NCBI GenBank assembly: GCA_965230225.1
Contig: CBDDKM010000005.1
Location: 510,252-574,251, forward strand
DNA length: 64,000 nt
From: CALSMU01 sp965230225
GTDB lineage: Bacteria; Bacteroidota; Bacteroidia; Flavobacteriales_D; Parvicellaceae
Direction of reading: 5' to 3'
Shown here piece after piece: positions 8,245-17,116 of this stretch. The notes under the pieces were generated by a model. The model had not been told where the DNA came from. It saw nothing but the letters and a program-made list of their open reading frames with translations, and searched no databases. A program made the position numbers and the translations under genes. Position 1 is the stretch's first letter. Each line of letters opens with the position of its first letter.

Positions 8245-9537
8245 ATGGAAAGAAAGGAGTCAGCAAAGTTGTTCGATAAGGCAAAAGAGCTTTTCCCGGG
8301 AGGTGTAAATTCTCCTGTAAGAGCATTTAAAGCAGTAGGAGGTACTCCACTGTTTATGAAGAAGGGAGAAGGATGTCGAATTTGGGATGAAGATGGTAAT
8401 GAATTTATTGATTTTTGCTGTTCGTGGGGACCGCTAATTTTAGGGCACAATAACCAACCGGTTAGAAATGCCATAGTGGAAGCTGTAGATCAGGGAACTT
8501 CTTTTGGAACTCCCACCAAAGCAGAAAACTTGTTAGGAGATTTAATTGTTGAGAATCACCGTTTTGTTGAGAAAATCAGGTTTGTAAGTTCCGGAACAGA
8601 AGCTACCATGTCTGCCATTAGATTGGCCAGAGGGTACACCGGACGTAGCAAGATCATCAAATTTGATGGTTGTTACCATGGGCATGCAGATTCTTTATTG
8701 GTAAAAGCTGGATCTGGATTGGCAACACTTGGAACATCTACCAGTGCAGGAGTGCCAGAGGCCTTTGCAAAAGAAACCATTGTACTTCCGCTACACGATC
8801 AGGAAGCGGTAAAAGCTACATTGGCGAAATACAAAGATGAAGTGGCCTGTATCATTATTGAGCCAATTCCGGCTAACAATGGTTTACTTATTCAGGATTC
8901 CACCTTTTTGGAGTTTTTAAGAGAAATCTGTACTCAAGAAGGAGTGTTATTGTTTTTTGATGAGGTAATTTCCGGATTTAGAGTAGGTTTTGAGGGTGCA
9001 GCAGGATTGTACAACATCCAACCGGACATCATTACTTTCGGGAAAATTATCGGAGGAGGATTACCTGTTGGAGCTTATGCTGCCAGTAAAGAAGTAATGT
9101 CGCACGTTTCTCCGGAAGGACCAGTATACCAGGCAGGAACTTTATCCGGTAACCCAGTTGCCATGATGGCAGGATATGCAGCATTAAAAGAACTATTGAA
9201 AGATGGTTTCTACGAAGGTCAGTTGGAAAGAACCAAATACTTTGTGGATGGAGTAGTAGGGTATGCTAAAGAAAAAGGGTATCAGTTTAACATGTACACG
9301 GTAGGTTCTATTTTCTGGTTGGCATTTAGCGATAATGTACACATCAGAAAGGCATCGGAAATTGATCCGGATAGCATGCAGTACTTTAATAAATTACACA
9401 CAGCTTTATTAGAAAGAGGAGTTTACCTTGGGCCTTCAGGGTTCGAAGTAGGGTTCATTTCAGAAGCACACAGCAAAGAAGATTTATCTCAGGCAATCGA
9501 TGCTTTTAAAGAAGCATTGGACATTGCTTTTGCTTAA
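8245..9537 (+). CDS. hemL: Glutamate-1-semialdehyde 2,1-aminomutase
   Basis: PLP enzyme that converts glutamate-1-semialdehyde to 5-aminolevulinate, the C5 route to haem. At 430 residues it fits the family. Visible blocks are FPGGVNSPVRAFKAVGGTP near the start, the KFDGCYHGHADSLLVKAGSG glycine-rich segment, FDEVISGFR, and the PLP-lysine block TFGKIIGGGLPVGAY. The gene is monocistronic: a divergent kynU operon lies upstream and a strong hairpin terminator follows. hemJ is present further along, so haem synthesis genes are dispersed. Confidence 0.95.
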   Translation: MERKESAKLFDKAKELFPGGVNSPVRAFKAVGGTPLFMKKGEGCRIWDEDGNEFIDFCCSWGPLILGHNNQPVRNAIVEAVDQGTSFGTPTKAENLLGDLIVENHRFVEKIRFVSSGTEATMSAIRLARGYTGRSKIIKFDGCYHGHADSLLVKAGSGLATLGTSTSAGVPEAFAKETIVLPLHDQEAVKATLAKYKDEVACIIIEPIPANNGLLIQDSTFLEFLREICTQEGVLLFFDEVISGFRVGFEGAAGLYNIQPDIITFGKIIGGGLPVGAYAASKEVMSHVSPEGPVYQAGTLSGNPVAMMAGYAALKELLKDGFYEGQLERTKYFVDGVVGYAKEKGYQFNMYTVGSIFWLAFSDNVHIRKASEIDPDSMQYFNKLHTALLERGVYLGPSGFEVGFISEAHSKEDLSQAIDAFKEALDIAFA

Positions 9538-9555
9538 CATGGAATTATTAAACAT

Positions 9556-9587
9556 AAAAAAGGCTTACCAATTGGTAAGCCTTTTTT
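9556..9587. terminator. Bidirectional terminator between hemL and an exported protein
   Basis: Arms AAAAAAGGCTTACC and GGTAAGCCTTTTTT around an AATT loop form a perfect 14-base stem with A and T runs on both sides. It serves hemL (plus) and the gene ending at 9607 (minus). Confidence 0.9.
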
Positions 9588-9606
9588 GTTTCGTATATCG
9601 TTATGA

Positions 9607-10035
9607 TTAGTTCAAATCGTAGTTAGGCACTGGTGCCTTTTTCACCTTTTTCTTCTTAGGCTTAATTTTATTGATGAACATTACATTAATCATTTCGTCG
9701 TCTACTGTGGTTTTGGTTCTGGACATTCCGTTATGAATGCTCCATTCACCTGGACTTTCCCATTCGTATTCTACTTTCTCGAAAGTGTTGTCGTCAAAAT
9801 AATAGGCAATTTCAATTACCACACCTCCTTTAACAATGGCTCTGGCAGTAACGCACTCAGCTACATCTCCTGTTCTGATAGTAACTACGATGTTGTCGTG
9901 AATTCCATCATTTACCGGATCAGCTCCTCTGTTTTCAAATACCTTTCTCCACTGGTCGTAACAAGTGAATAGATCTTGGGCGCTAAAGGAAGAACCAATT
10001 AATAGCATTGCCATTAAAACGTACAATTTTTTCAT
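9607..10035 (-). CDS. Small exported hypothetical protein
   Basis: Protein of 142 residues with a signal peptide (MKKLYVLMAMLLIGSSFSAQ, cleavage likely before Gln). The start at 10035 gives the standard MKK opening; a codon two residues upstream is also in frame. The mature part contains two Cys (one just after the signal, one mid-protein near AECVTARAIV), so one disulphide is possible. It ends in a Lys/Pro-rich tail (KPKKKKVKKAPVPNYDLN) unlike a T9SS sorting domain. I see no known family. It is probably periplasmic or surface-located. Confidence 0.6.
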   Translation of the reverse strand: MKKLYVLMAMLLIGSSFSAQDLFTCYDQWRKVFENRGADPVNDGIHDNIVVTIRTGDVAECVTARAIVKGGVVIEIAYYFDDNTFEKVEYEWESPGEWSIHNGMSRTKTTVDDEMINVMFINKIKPKKKKVKKAPVPNYDLN

Positions 10036-10180
10036 ACTCAAACTTTTTTGATTTTAAGATCAGTTAACAAATGTAAATAATATTTACGATTTTGAATGAT
10101 GCTAATTCTGTGCCAATCTGAATTCATAGGATTATCATTGCTTCCAATACTCAAATCTAATGACTATTTTAGAGGTGATA

Positions 10181-10738
10181 ATGATCAGATTGTTAGTCAT
10201 ATTTGGAGCAATTAGCTTAGTTTTTTCTTCTTGTATTTGGCGGGAGGTTTGTGGAGACCAACCTAGGTCATGGACTAGTCAGGATGTAGTGGTGAAACTG
10301 GAAGAGCCAAAACAGAAGAAGCTAAAAGTGTTAGAACCCGCATGGACAACCGTTACCAGAGACGAATTTGTAAATATGCTCAGTGCAGTTTCTTTAGGGG
10401 AGTTGGGAGTGATTAAAATAAAGGAAAACACCTACGAAATAACAGGAGAAGTACATTTAGCCGGATACCTAAGGTTTATAGAAAAACTCAACGAAATAAG
10501 TACGTACAAAAGAACTTCTAATCCGGGGTTTTCCACTTATCGTATGGTGGTACGAACCAACGAGGCGGAAGAGTTAAAAGATGTACGATTCAAAGAAGGT
10601 AAGTTTCATGAGGTAACCATTCACACTTTCAAATTGGACCCTAAGCCCAGGCCGGTTTACTTCGAAACCAATGCCAGAATGTTTATCTACGATTTGATGA
10701 GTGCTTGTGGGAAAAATCTGGATATAGAAAATATTTAA
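10181..10738 (+). CDS. Putative lipoprotein, unknown function
   Basis: Protein of 185 residues with a lipoprotein signal: MIRLLVIFGAISLVFSSC, where Cys18 would be lipidated. The ATG at 10181 is preceded by AGAGGTG, a good ribosome site; a longer frame begins at 10160. The mature part has a basic segment (EEPKQKKLKVLEPAW) and alternating strand-like segments. No domain is recognised. It lies 58 bases upstream of comM on the same strand, but a functional link is not evident. Confidence 0.6.
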   Translation: MIRLLVIFGAISLVFSSCIWREVCGDQPRSWTSQDVVVKLEEPKQKKLKVLEPAWTTVTRDEFVNMLSAVSLGELGVIKIKENTYEITGEVHLAGYLRFIEKLNEISTYKRTSNPGFSTYRMVVRTNEAEELKDVRFKEGKFHEVTIHTFKLDPKPRPVYFETNARMFIYDLMSACGKNLDIENI

Positions 10739-10796
10739 ACAATTTGTGACTTTCTTAAAGTTTGCCGTCCAAACAGTATAAATTAATTTATACTGA

Positions 10797-12338
10797 ATGC
10801 TAGTAAAAACATACGGAAGTGCTGTGTATGGTGTGGAGGCGTTAACGATTACCGTAGAAGTAAACATAGGAAAGGGTGTTAAATTCTTTCTGGTTGGACT
10901 CCCCGATAATGCAGTAAAAGAAAGCCATCAAAGAATCCATGCGGCTTTAAAAAACAATGGATACCGGATTCCCGGAAAAGAAATAACCATCAACATGGCT
11001 CCGGCTGATATTCGTAAAGAAGGATCGGCCTATGACCTTACCTTGGCAATTGGAATTTTGGCGGCATCCGGTCAAATAGTCGATTCCGACAAAGTAGGGA
11101 AGTATGTTATTATGGGAGAATTGGCTCTGGATGGAAATTTACGTCCCATCAAAGGAGCATTGCCCATTGCCATTAAAGCATTAGAAGAAGGTTTTGAAGG
11201 AGTGATTTTACCCAAGCAGAACTCCAAAGAAGCAGCCATTGTTAATGGCTTAAAAGTGTATGGAGCAGAGAATATTACCGACGTGATCAACTTTTTTAAT
11301 GGAGAAGAAGGAATGACTCCGGTAGAATTAAATACCCGTGAAGAATTTAGCAGAAGGAATGCTCAATTCGAGTTGGATTTTAACGATGTAAAGGGTCAGG
11401 AAAATGTGAAGCGAGCCATGGAAATAGCTGCGGCAGGCGGACATAATTTAATTCTTATTGGTCCACCAGGAAGTGGAAAGTCCATGTTGTCTAAAAGGCT
11501 TCCCACTATATTGCCTCCTCTTTCTTTAGGCGAAGCACTAGAAGCTACCAAGATTCATTCGGTAGCGGGGTTGTTAAATGGAGAATCGGGCTTGTTAACA
11601 GAACGTCCTTTTCGTAGTCCGCACCATACCGTTTCTGATGTGGCTCTGGTAGGAGGAGGTTCTTCTCCTAAGCCTGGAGAAATCTCTTTGGCTCACAATG
11701 GAATTCTATTTTTAGATGAATTACCGGAGTTTAAGCGTTCGTCGTTGGAGGTGCTTAGGCAGCCTTTGGAGGATCGGGTAGTAACCATTTCCCGGGCAAG
11801 GATGAGTGTAAATTACCCGGCCAGTTTTATGTTGGTGGCAGCCATGAACCCTTCACCTAGTGGAGATTTTTACGACCCTACAGGTAGAAGTGGAGATCCG
11901 GAACACATCGTAAAAAGGTACCTCTCCAAAGTGTCCGGTCCGTTAATGGATCGAATTGATTTACATGTGGAGGTTCAACCAGTTGCCTACGAGAAACTTG
12001 CTGACAAAAGAGATGGAGAACCAAGCGCAGAAATAAGGAAAAGAGTAATTGCCGCCAGGTCGATACAAGAAAAAAGGTATGGCGAGTATGAGGGCATCCA
12101 TTGCAATGCTCAACTTACTCCAAAACTTCAAAAACAACATTGCCAAATTGATCAGGCAGGAGAAATGGTCATGAAAAATGCCATGGAAAAACTAGGATTG
12201 TCTGCAAGGTCTTACGGAAGAATATTTAAAGTAGCCAGAACCATTGCTGATTTGGATAATTCCATGTCTATTGAAGTACAGCATGTAGCAGAGGCTATTC
12301 AGTATAGGAGTTTGGATCGAGATGGTTGGTTGGGGTAG
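10797..12338 (+). CDS. comM: YifB/ComM family Mg-chelatase-like AAA+ ATPase
   Basis: Hexameric AAA+ helicase-type ATPase that promotes branch migration during natural transformation in species where ComM was studied. The 513 residues show an N-terminal Lon-protease-like (ChlI) domain, Walker A GPPGSGKS at residues 222-229, Walker B ILFLDELPEF, and a C-terminal Mg-chelatase domain. The GRSGDPEHIVKRYLSKVSGP segment near residue 365 is family-typical. It is convergent with the defence operon: its stop lies 16 bases before the first attC-like repeat. This suggests that the cassette array inserted just past the comM 3' end. Confidence 0.9.
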   Translation: MLVKTYGSAVYGVEALTITVEVNIGKGVKFFLVGLPDNAVKESHQRIHAALKNNGYRIPGKEITINMAPADIRKEGSAYDLTLAIGILAASGQIVDSDKVGKYVIMGELALDGNLRPIKGALPIAIKALEEGFEGVILPKQNSKEAAIVNGLKVYGAENITDVINFFNGEEGMTPVELNTREEFSRRNAQFELDFNDVKGQENVKRAMEIAAAGGHNLILIGPPGSGKSMLSKRLPTILPPLSLGEALEATKIHSVAGLLNGESGLLTERPFRSPHHTVSDVALVGGGSSPKPGEISLAHNGILFLDELPEFKRSSLEVLRQPLEDRVVTISRARMSVNYPASFMLVAAMNPSPSGDFYDPTGRSGDPEHIVKRYLSKVSGPLMDRIDLHVEVQPVAYEKLADKRDGEPSAEIRKRVIAARSIQEKRYGEYEGIHCNAQLTPKLQKQHCQIDQAGEMVMKNAMEKLGLSARSYGRIFKVARTIADLDNSMSIEVQHVAEAIQYRSLDRDGWLG

Positions 12339-12353
12339 TCTGGATGAATCTAT

Positions 12354-12413
12354 TATCAATGGGCCGTGTATGGTGCGCATCCCGAAGGGTATGCACAATA
12401 CACTGTGTTATGC
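12354..12413 (-). repeat. attC-like hairpin element 1 (60 bases)
   Basis: A strong imperfect palindrome: GTGTATGGTGCGCATCCC (12366-12383), loop GAA, then GGGTATGCACAATACAC (12387-12403). It is framed by TATCAAT and GTTATGC, which are near-complementary 7-mers. Read on the minus strand it begins with GCATAAC 11 bases after the stop of the helicase gene, the place an integron attC site takes after its cassette gene. Its far end (ATTGATA) departs from the GTTRRRY consensus. The length of 60 bases equals short attC sites. A simple terminator is the alternative. Confidence 0.5.
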
Positions 12414-12423
12414 GCTTTTTATT

Positions 12424-14271
12424 TTAGTATTCACCAGAATTGTACAAGTTGTTATTGTTACCGAATCTATTGTAAAGTAAGTCCCAAAAGCGAGAAGCCG
12501 GAAAACTCTTTAACCAGATGCCGCCATCTCTTTTAATAAGAGTATGTTTTTTCGATCTTAAAAGATAACATTCTCTTTTGGCTCTACTAACACTTACATA
12601 GCATAGGCGATGAGCTTCTTGCATTTGCCTTGAACCTTCTTCAACATTATAGGTGTATGGAAATCGTCCCTCCTCCATACCTAGCATGATCACCGCTTCA
12701 AACTCAAGTCCCTTTGCACTATGTCGCGTTGTAACTGTAACTTCGTTCTCTGGTTCACCCAAAAACGCAAACCTTCTTAAAGGAGAATCTTTTAGATTTC
12801 TATTTTGTGATTCATCCAAGAGGATATCCAAATTGTCATTCTCGTCTGGATAACGATCTGAATTGTTCAACAAATCTTTCAAATCTAATTCTGAAAGAAT
12901 AAACTCCAACCATTCTAATACTGTGATTTTTGTTTTGCTTTCTATCAGTATTCTATGAAAAAAGACTCGTTGGCGAATAGTTTTCCACAATGCTCGTTCA
13001 TGTTCATGAACTTTAAGTTGTAATTGCCAAAACCTAAATAATTCGTCAAAAGATTGAAGTTTACTATCTAAACACCATTGTGCACATTCCTGCAACCAGA
13101 AAACAACATCACTATTGACAAAATCCCACTTAACAATATAGAATGGAATATTATTTTCATTAAGGGAAGTTGCCATTTGAATAACGTCTTTTGAAGAAGC
13201 AACCAATATCCCTATTTCACTGTAGGAAATTCCCTTTTCTTTCAACTTGGGAATTACTTTTTCAGCTACGACTTCATATTGTGAAGCCATTTCAGCTTCA
13301 CAAACAATAAACGTGAATTCTGCCTCTTCGTCCACTCTTTTCTTAGCAGAATACTCTGGTCTAGGAGGGTTAATGGTTAACATATCAAGAGACCCTTCAA
13401 TTATGTCTTGATTACTTCTATAGTTTGAAGTTAGCGGTATAGATTCAAAATCACCCTTACTGTCTAACTCCTCTAAAAAGTCAGGATATGCACCATTAAA
13501 TCCATAAATTGATTGATTCATATCTCCAACGGCAAAAATCTTTATTTCAGTCAGTGCTTCAAGTTCTAATACCATTTCATGTAAAGCCTTTCCTAAGTCT
13601 TGATATTCATCAATTAGAAGCCATGGGAATTTGGCTTCTAATGTTTGTTTTATATAGTCTTGTTCACGGATCATTTGAGTTGAGATGTTAACCATGCTTA
13701 TGAAATCAACGTGGCCAGATTCACTCAATCTCTTTTCGTACAACTCTGCTGCTTCTACCTCAAAGGCATTGGTCTGAATTTCAACTTCACTATTTCCTAT
13801 AAAGGAGAGCGACCTTTGTTTATTAAGGGCAATTCTTGGCAACAGATAAGTTTCAATTTGTAGTTCATCCAGAACACCATAATATATTTCCCAAGTCAAT
13901 TCATCAGAAGCTATTTTCATGGGGGCAGGTATATTGTATTGAGGAAAAAGGTGAGCAAATGGCTGTAAAATATGAATTAGACAAAATCCGTGTATTGTCC
14001 CAATAAAATCGTTCCCTCTTGAACGGTATCCATATTCTTTAAGTCTTTTTTTAAGTTCCCTAACCGTTTCTCTACTATAGCTGATACAGGCTAAACCGGA
14101 TGGATGATGAATATCAGATTGTAATAATTTAATCGCCTTTAAAGTCAGGACCCGTGTTTTACCGCTACCCGGTCCAGCTATTACAACAGTATTTCCTTTT
14201 GAATTATAAGCACTCCATTGACTTTCATCAGATTGAATGAGTTGTTGGTCGTTATAAAATTTCTCATTCAT
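12424..14271 (-). CDS. UvrD/Rep-like superfamily 1 helicase, Gabija GajB-like
   Basis: SF1A helicase of 615 residues. Seen are Walker A AGPGSGKT at residues 32-39, motif Ib region GTIHGFC near 92, the Walker B-type DEYQD at 221-225, motif III/IV GDMNQSIYGFNGA, and the C-terminal HSAKGLEFEAVIMLG and YVSVSRAKRECYLL motifs. It is translationally coupled to the upstream OLD nuclease gene (8-base overlap), which is the gajA-gajB arrangement of the Gabija anti-phage system, where GajB is thought to sense or process DNA ends. It is somewhat longer than the GajB proteins I recall (about 500 residues). Housekeeping UvrD/PcrA is less likely given the partner gene and length. Confidence 0.8.
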   Translation of the reverse strand: MNEKFYNDQQLIQSDESQWSAYNSKGNTVVIAGPGSGKTRVLTLKAIKLLQSDIHHPSGLACISYSRETVRELKKRLKEYGYRSRGNDFIGTIHGFCLIHILQPFAHLFPQYNIPAPMKIASDELTWEIYYGVLDELQIETYLLPRIALNKQRSLSFIGNSEVEIQTNAFEVEAAELYEKRLSESGHVDFISMVNISTQMIREQDYIKQTLEAKFPWLLIDEYQDLGKALHEMVLELEALTEIKIFAVGDMNQSIYGFNGAYPDFLEELDSKGDFESIPLTSNYRSNQDIIEGSLDMLTINPPRPEYSAKKRVDEEAEFTFIVCEAEMASQYEVVAEKVIPKLKEKGISYSEIGILVASSKDVIQMATSLNENNIPFYIVKWDFVNSDVVFWLQECAQWCLDSKLQSFDELFRFWQLQLKVHEHERALWKTIRQRVFFHRILIESKTKITVLEWLEFILSELDLKDLLNNSDRYPDENDNLDILLDESQNRNLKDSPLRRFAFLGEPENEVTVTTRHSAKGLEFEAVIMLGMEEGRFPYTYNVEEGSRQMQEAHRLCYVSVSRAKRECYLLRSKKHTLIKRDGGIWLKSFPASRFWDLLYNRFGNNNNLYNSGEY

Positions 14272-16267
14272 GAGTAGTTGTTACTTTCTTTATTATTTCA
14301 GTAATCGCATTTTTGATATAATCCGGTACTGAATCTAATGTCAAGTGAGAAGCAAAGCGCTGAGCAAACCTACCTTTGCTTACATTATTTTCTATTTTAT
14401 TTAATGCAGTCCAAAAATTGTCTGCATCCAATTCATCGTCAAAGTTCTTTTGTTGTTTTTCCCCACCTGGTCTAACTTCTGAATAAACTGTTTTTAAAAT
14501 TTCTTTTCCTTGTGCCCCTCCGTTAATCATTGTATCGATTTCAAGGGTATAGAATCCCACAAAACAACCTTTGCTTTTGTGTAGATTGAATTGACTAGGA
14601 AAATTATCCAAATGAATTTCTGCTTCGGTTATAAGCCCCAATTCAACATTCATTTTATTCATCAATTCCAACCCTCTAAAATGTTGTGGTGTTCCTTCTT
14701 GCCAGATTTGGTGATAGTGACGTATCCGTTTTTCTTTATCTCCTTCAATCTTAATTTCTAAGTTGTAATAATCTCCATCTGTTATCAAACACCATGGAAT
14801 TCCCAATGCTTCGAGTATCTGAACATAAGGTTTGAAATTTGTTGAATGTATATTACAAACTACAATTCCTAAATCATCCAAGTATGTTCCTATTAACCCT
14901 GCAGTTCTCGGAACGATATACTCTTCTGTTATTCCCTCAACAAGAAGTACACCCTTTCCAAAATATATTTCTCCTCTTTTGGCATCAAGGTATCGTTCAA
15001 TATCAGTTTTGTCCTTGGGGTCAATTACAAGACTGGAAGTAGAGAATACTTTAGTTTCTCCTTTCTCATACCTACAATGCACCATTGTCTCCAAAGGCGC
15101 AACGGCAGTTATATAAGGAGAATGCGTAGTAAATATGACTGAGGTTTCGCTTTTGTGTAGAACTTCTCTATAAATCAATCTTTGTAAAACTGGATGCAAA
15201 TGTGCTTCAGGCTCTTCAACTGCTAAAATTGTTACTGAATGTAATTGGTGATTATGTTGATCGAAGAACCCATACAATTGCTTTTTAATTTCAGTATCAA
15301 TATTGTCATTTTGAATGTAATTATTTCCCTTCTCATTAACTGTATAATTTTCAGGGATTAATCCCCCATTTTCCTTAGTTATCAAATCATCATAAGCCTC
15401 TTTCTTAAGAATTCGAGGGACAGTTTTATCCCTCAATAATAACATCATCATTGCAACATAAAGTATGTTGGCCAATCCGAGACTCAATTCTGAAACTGGT
15501 CGTTCTTTGAGGCCCATATACACTTGTATTGTATAAAGCAACCTTTCTGTATCTATATCATAAGGTCGCAAGTTTATTTTGTTATCGTGTTGTAAACCTG
15601 CTAGTGTTTTGAACTTATCCTCGATGATGTTTTTAATATCCTTAATTTCATCTAATTTGAGGATGTCCTCAGCAGCCTCCTGCATAGCTTCAGAAATTTC
15701 ATCCAGCTCTTCTTGGTCAATATCATATTGTTTTACAAGTTTGAATAGAGGTGAACGCTTATTAGCGCTCAGTTCCCTTTCAACATCTCGTAAAGCGCCA
15801 ATTACTTTTATATTCAAAAAGTTTCGATCTTCACTTCTGAAAAATTTATCCTCTGTCGCTCCTTTATAAATCTGATATTGGTAGCTCAGGATTTCTCCGC
15901 TTTCGTCTCTTAATGGAAAGTACTTATATGTAAATCTCAGGGTTGGAGGTGTTGTGGATATAACAGCATCTTGAAATTGGGCTATCAATTGTCTATTATG
16001 CTGATAATTTTGTATTTCTATAGCTATTTTGATTTCCTCTCCATTTCCCATGGGATCCTCGATGCTATCGTGAAAATCACTTACATTTAACTCACGGTCA
16101 ATATCAGATAGATTTCGGTCGAGGATCAATTGGATAGCTCTCAATAAATTAGTTTTACCTACATTATTCTCGCCAATAATCACTTGTTTATGGGTCAGAT
16201 TGACATCAATTTCTTTGAAATTCCTGAAATTTTCTATTTGAACTTTTGATATGTATGGGCTATTCAT
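14264..16267 (-). CDS. OLD-family ATPase/TOPRIM endonuclease, Gabija GajA-like
   Basis: ATP-regulated nuclease of 667 residues. The N-terminal ABC-type ATPase has Walker A GENNVGKT (32-39), signature-like LSLGLAN (261-267), Walker B LAVEEPEAHLHP (348-359) and H-loop THSPY (381-385). A C-terminal TOPRIM domain follows, with the acidic motif LLVEGITEEY (441-450) and DGDY (497-500). This is the class 2 OLD layout, defined by an adjacent UvrD-like helicase, and corresponds to GajA of Gabija, a nicking or cleaving nuclease held in check by nucleotides. It lies 16 bases after the membrane-protein gene and overlaps the helicase gene. The defence role is inferred from family and pairing. Confidence 0.82.
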   Translation of the reverse strand: MNSPYISKVQIENFRNFKEIDVNLTHKQVIIGENNVGKTNLLRAIQLILDRNLSDIDRELNVSDFHDSIEDPMGNGEEIKIAIEIQNYQHNRQLIAQFQDAVISTTPPTLRFTYKYFPLRDESGEILSYQYQIYKGATEDKFFRSEDRNFLNIKVIGALRDVERELSANKRSPLFKLVKQYDIDQEELDEISEAMQEAAEDILKLDEIKDIKNIIEDKFKTLAGLQHDNKINLRPYDIDTERLLYTIQVYMGLKERPVSELSLGLANILYVAMMMLLLRDKTVPRILKKEAYDDLITKENGGLIPENYTVNEKGNNYIQNDNIDTEIKKQLYGFFDQHNHQLHSVTILAVEEPEAHLHPVLQRLIYREVLHKSETSVIFTTHSPYITAVAPLETMVHCRYEKGETKVFSTSSLVIDPKDKTDIERYLDAKRGEIYFGKGVLLVEGITEEYIVPRTAGLIGTYLDDLGIVVCNIHSTNFKPYVQILEALGIPWCLITDGDYYNLEIKIEGDKEKRIRHYHQIWQEGTPQHFRGLELMNKMNVELGLITEAEIHLDNFPSQFNLHKSKGCFVGFYTLEIDTMINGGAQGKEILKTVYSEVRPGGEKQQKNFDDELDADNFWTALNKIENNVSKGRFAQRFASHLTLDSVPDYIKNAITEIIKKVTTTHE

Positions 16268-16283
16268 TGTCGGCGGAAGTTTT

Positions 16284-16958
16284 TTATTTTAAAACGTCAA
16301 AATATACAAGCAATGCAATTATGATTACATATACTACTAGTACAGCAAAGAAAAGTCTAGGTTTTTCCTTTATTATTCTTGCTGTTAGTAATATTGGGTC
16401 ATTAGGTCGTTTATGATACTTTTCTAATCGTTCAATAGTTTCGTTAAGTTTCTCCGAATCTAAATTCTCTGATTCAGATTTTAGATCAGCAATAATTGAC
16501 TTAATAGATTTTGGAGTTTCTCGTTCCCTTAAAATTGAGGTTTCGCTGGCTACTTTATCTGGTATTTGGTTTAAACTTTTAATTAAGTTGTCTATTTTGG
16601 TTGCATAATTGTCTTTTTGCTCCGCAGATAAATGCTTTGATCTAGCAAATCTTAATGACAAGTCTTCCAGTAGGTTTTCGATATCAGAGTCAAGTTCAAT
16701 ATTAATTCCGTTTTGTCTTTCAATGGCTCTAAATAAGGTCAGGATTTTAGATTTGCTTAAGTTCTCATTGTTTACTAACATACTTTCAATCAGGTCAAGA
16801 AATTCAGCTTTAGCCTTGTTGATTTTTTCCCGTTTAACTTTCTTTCCGGAAAACCAAAGACCTAATGGTCCAAGAATGAAGAATATTGCTCCTATAATTA
16901 ATGAAACTACTATGGAAGACTGATTGTCTATAAAAAACTGTTTAATTGATTCCCACAT
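16284..16958 (-). CDS. Two-helix membrane protein, first gene of the Gabija-like operon
   Basis: Protein of 224 residues with a hydrophobic helix near each end (about 13-35, SSIVVSLIIGAIFFILGPLG; and about 199-221, FFAVLVVYVIIIALLVYF). Between them is a long charged, helical, probably cytoplasmic middle section. I recognise no family. It is 16 bases upstream of the OLD nuclease gene, on the same strand, and its start lies 20 bases after an attC-like repeat. Canonical Gabija has only two genes, so this is an extra component: perhaps a membrane effector, an anchor or a regulator. Chance co-location in one cassette remains possible. Confidence 0.65.
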   Translation of the reverse strand: MWESIKQFFIDNQSSIVVSLIIGAIFFILGPLGLWFSGKKVKREKINKAKAEFLDLIESMLVNNENLSKSKILTLFRAIERQNGINIELDSDIENLLEDLSLRFARSKHLSAEQKDNYATKIDNLIKSLNQIPDKVASETSILRERETPKSIKSIIADLKSESENLDSEKLNETIERLEKYHKRPNDPILLTARIIKEKPRLFFAVLVVYVIIIALLVYFDVLK

Positions 16959-16977
16959 TTTGCTTTATTCAAATTAC

Positions 16978-17109
16978 CGCCAACGGTTTTGTATAAGAGT
17001 AGTAGTGGATTTTTACTCACTAACTTTTCGGTTATACACAGACCTTTTTAAAATTTACTTTCTTTCGTTTTAGCAATTAAACCGCTATTATTTTTATAGA
17101 ATGTTAGCT
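16978..17109 (-). repeat. attC-like imperfect inverted repeat, element 2 (132 bases)
   Basis: Ends are CGCCAAC (16978-16984) and GTTAGCT (17103-17109). The left arm TATAAGAGTAGTAGTGG aligns with the reverse complement of the right arm, TATAAAAATAATAGCGG, so most differences are G-T wobbles in a folded single strand. On the minus strand it runs AGCTAAC to GTTGGCG, matching the RYYYAAC...GTTRRRY layout of attC sites loosely at both ends, and 132 bases is within the known attC range. It begins 7 bases after the stop of the exported-protein gene and ends 20 bases before the start of the membrane-protein gene. Confidence 0.55.
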
Positions 17110-17116
17110 GCTGCCT

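Noticed and set aside
14264..16267. OLD-family protein as RecF or SMC
   Set aside because: The TOPRIM motifs after the ATPase and the paired UvrD-like helicase fit class 2 OLD/GajA, not RecF or SMC.
16978..17109. 132-base repeat as a transposon terminal repeat or plain terminator
   Set aside because: There is no transposase or target duplication, and the long wobble-paired arms lack a G/C-rich stem with T-run.
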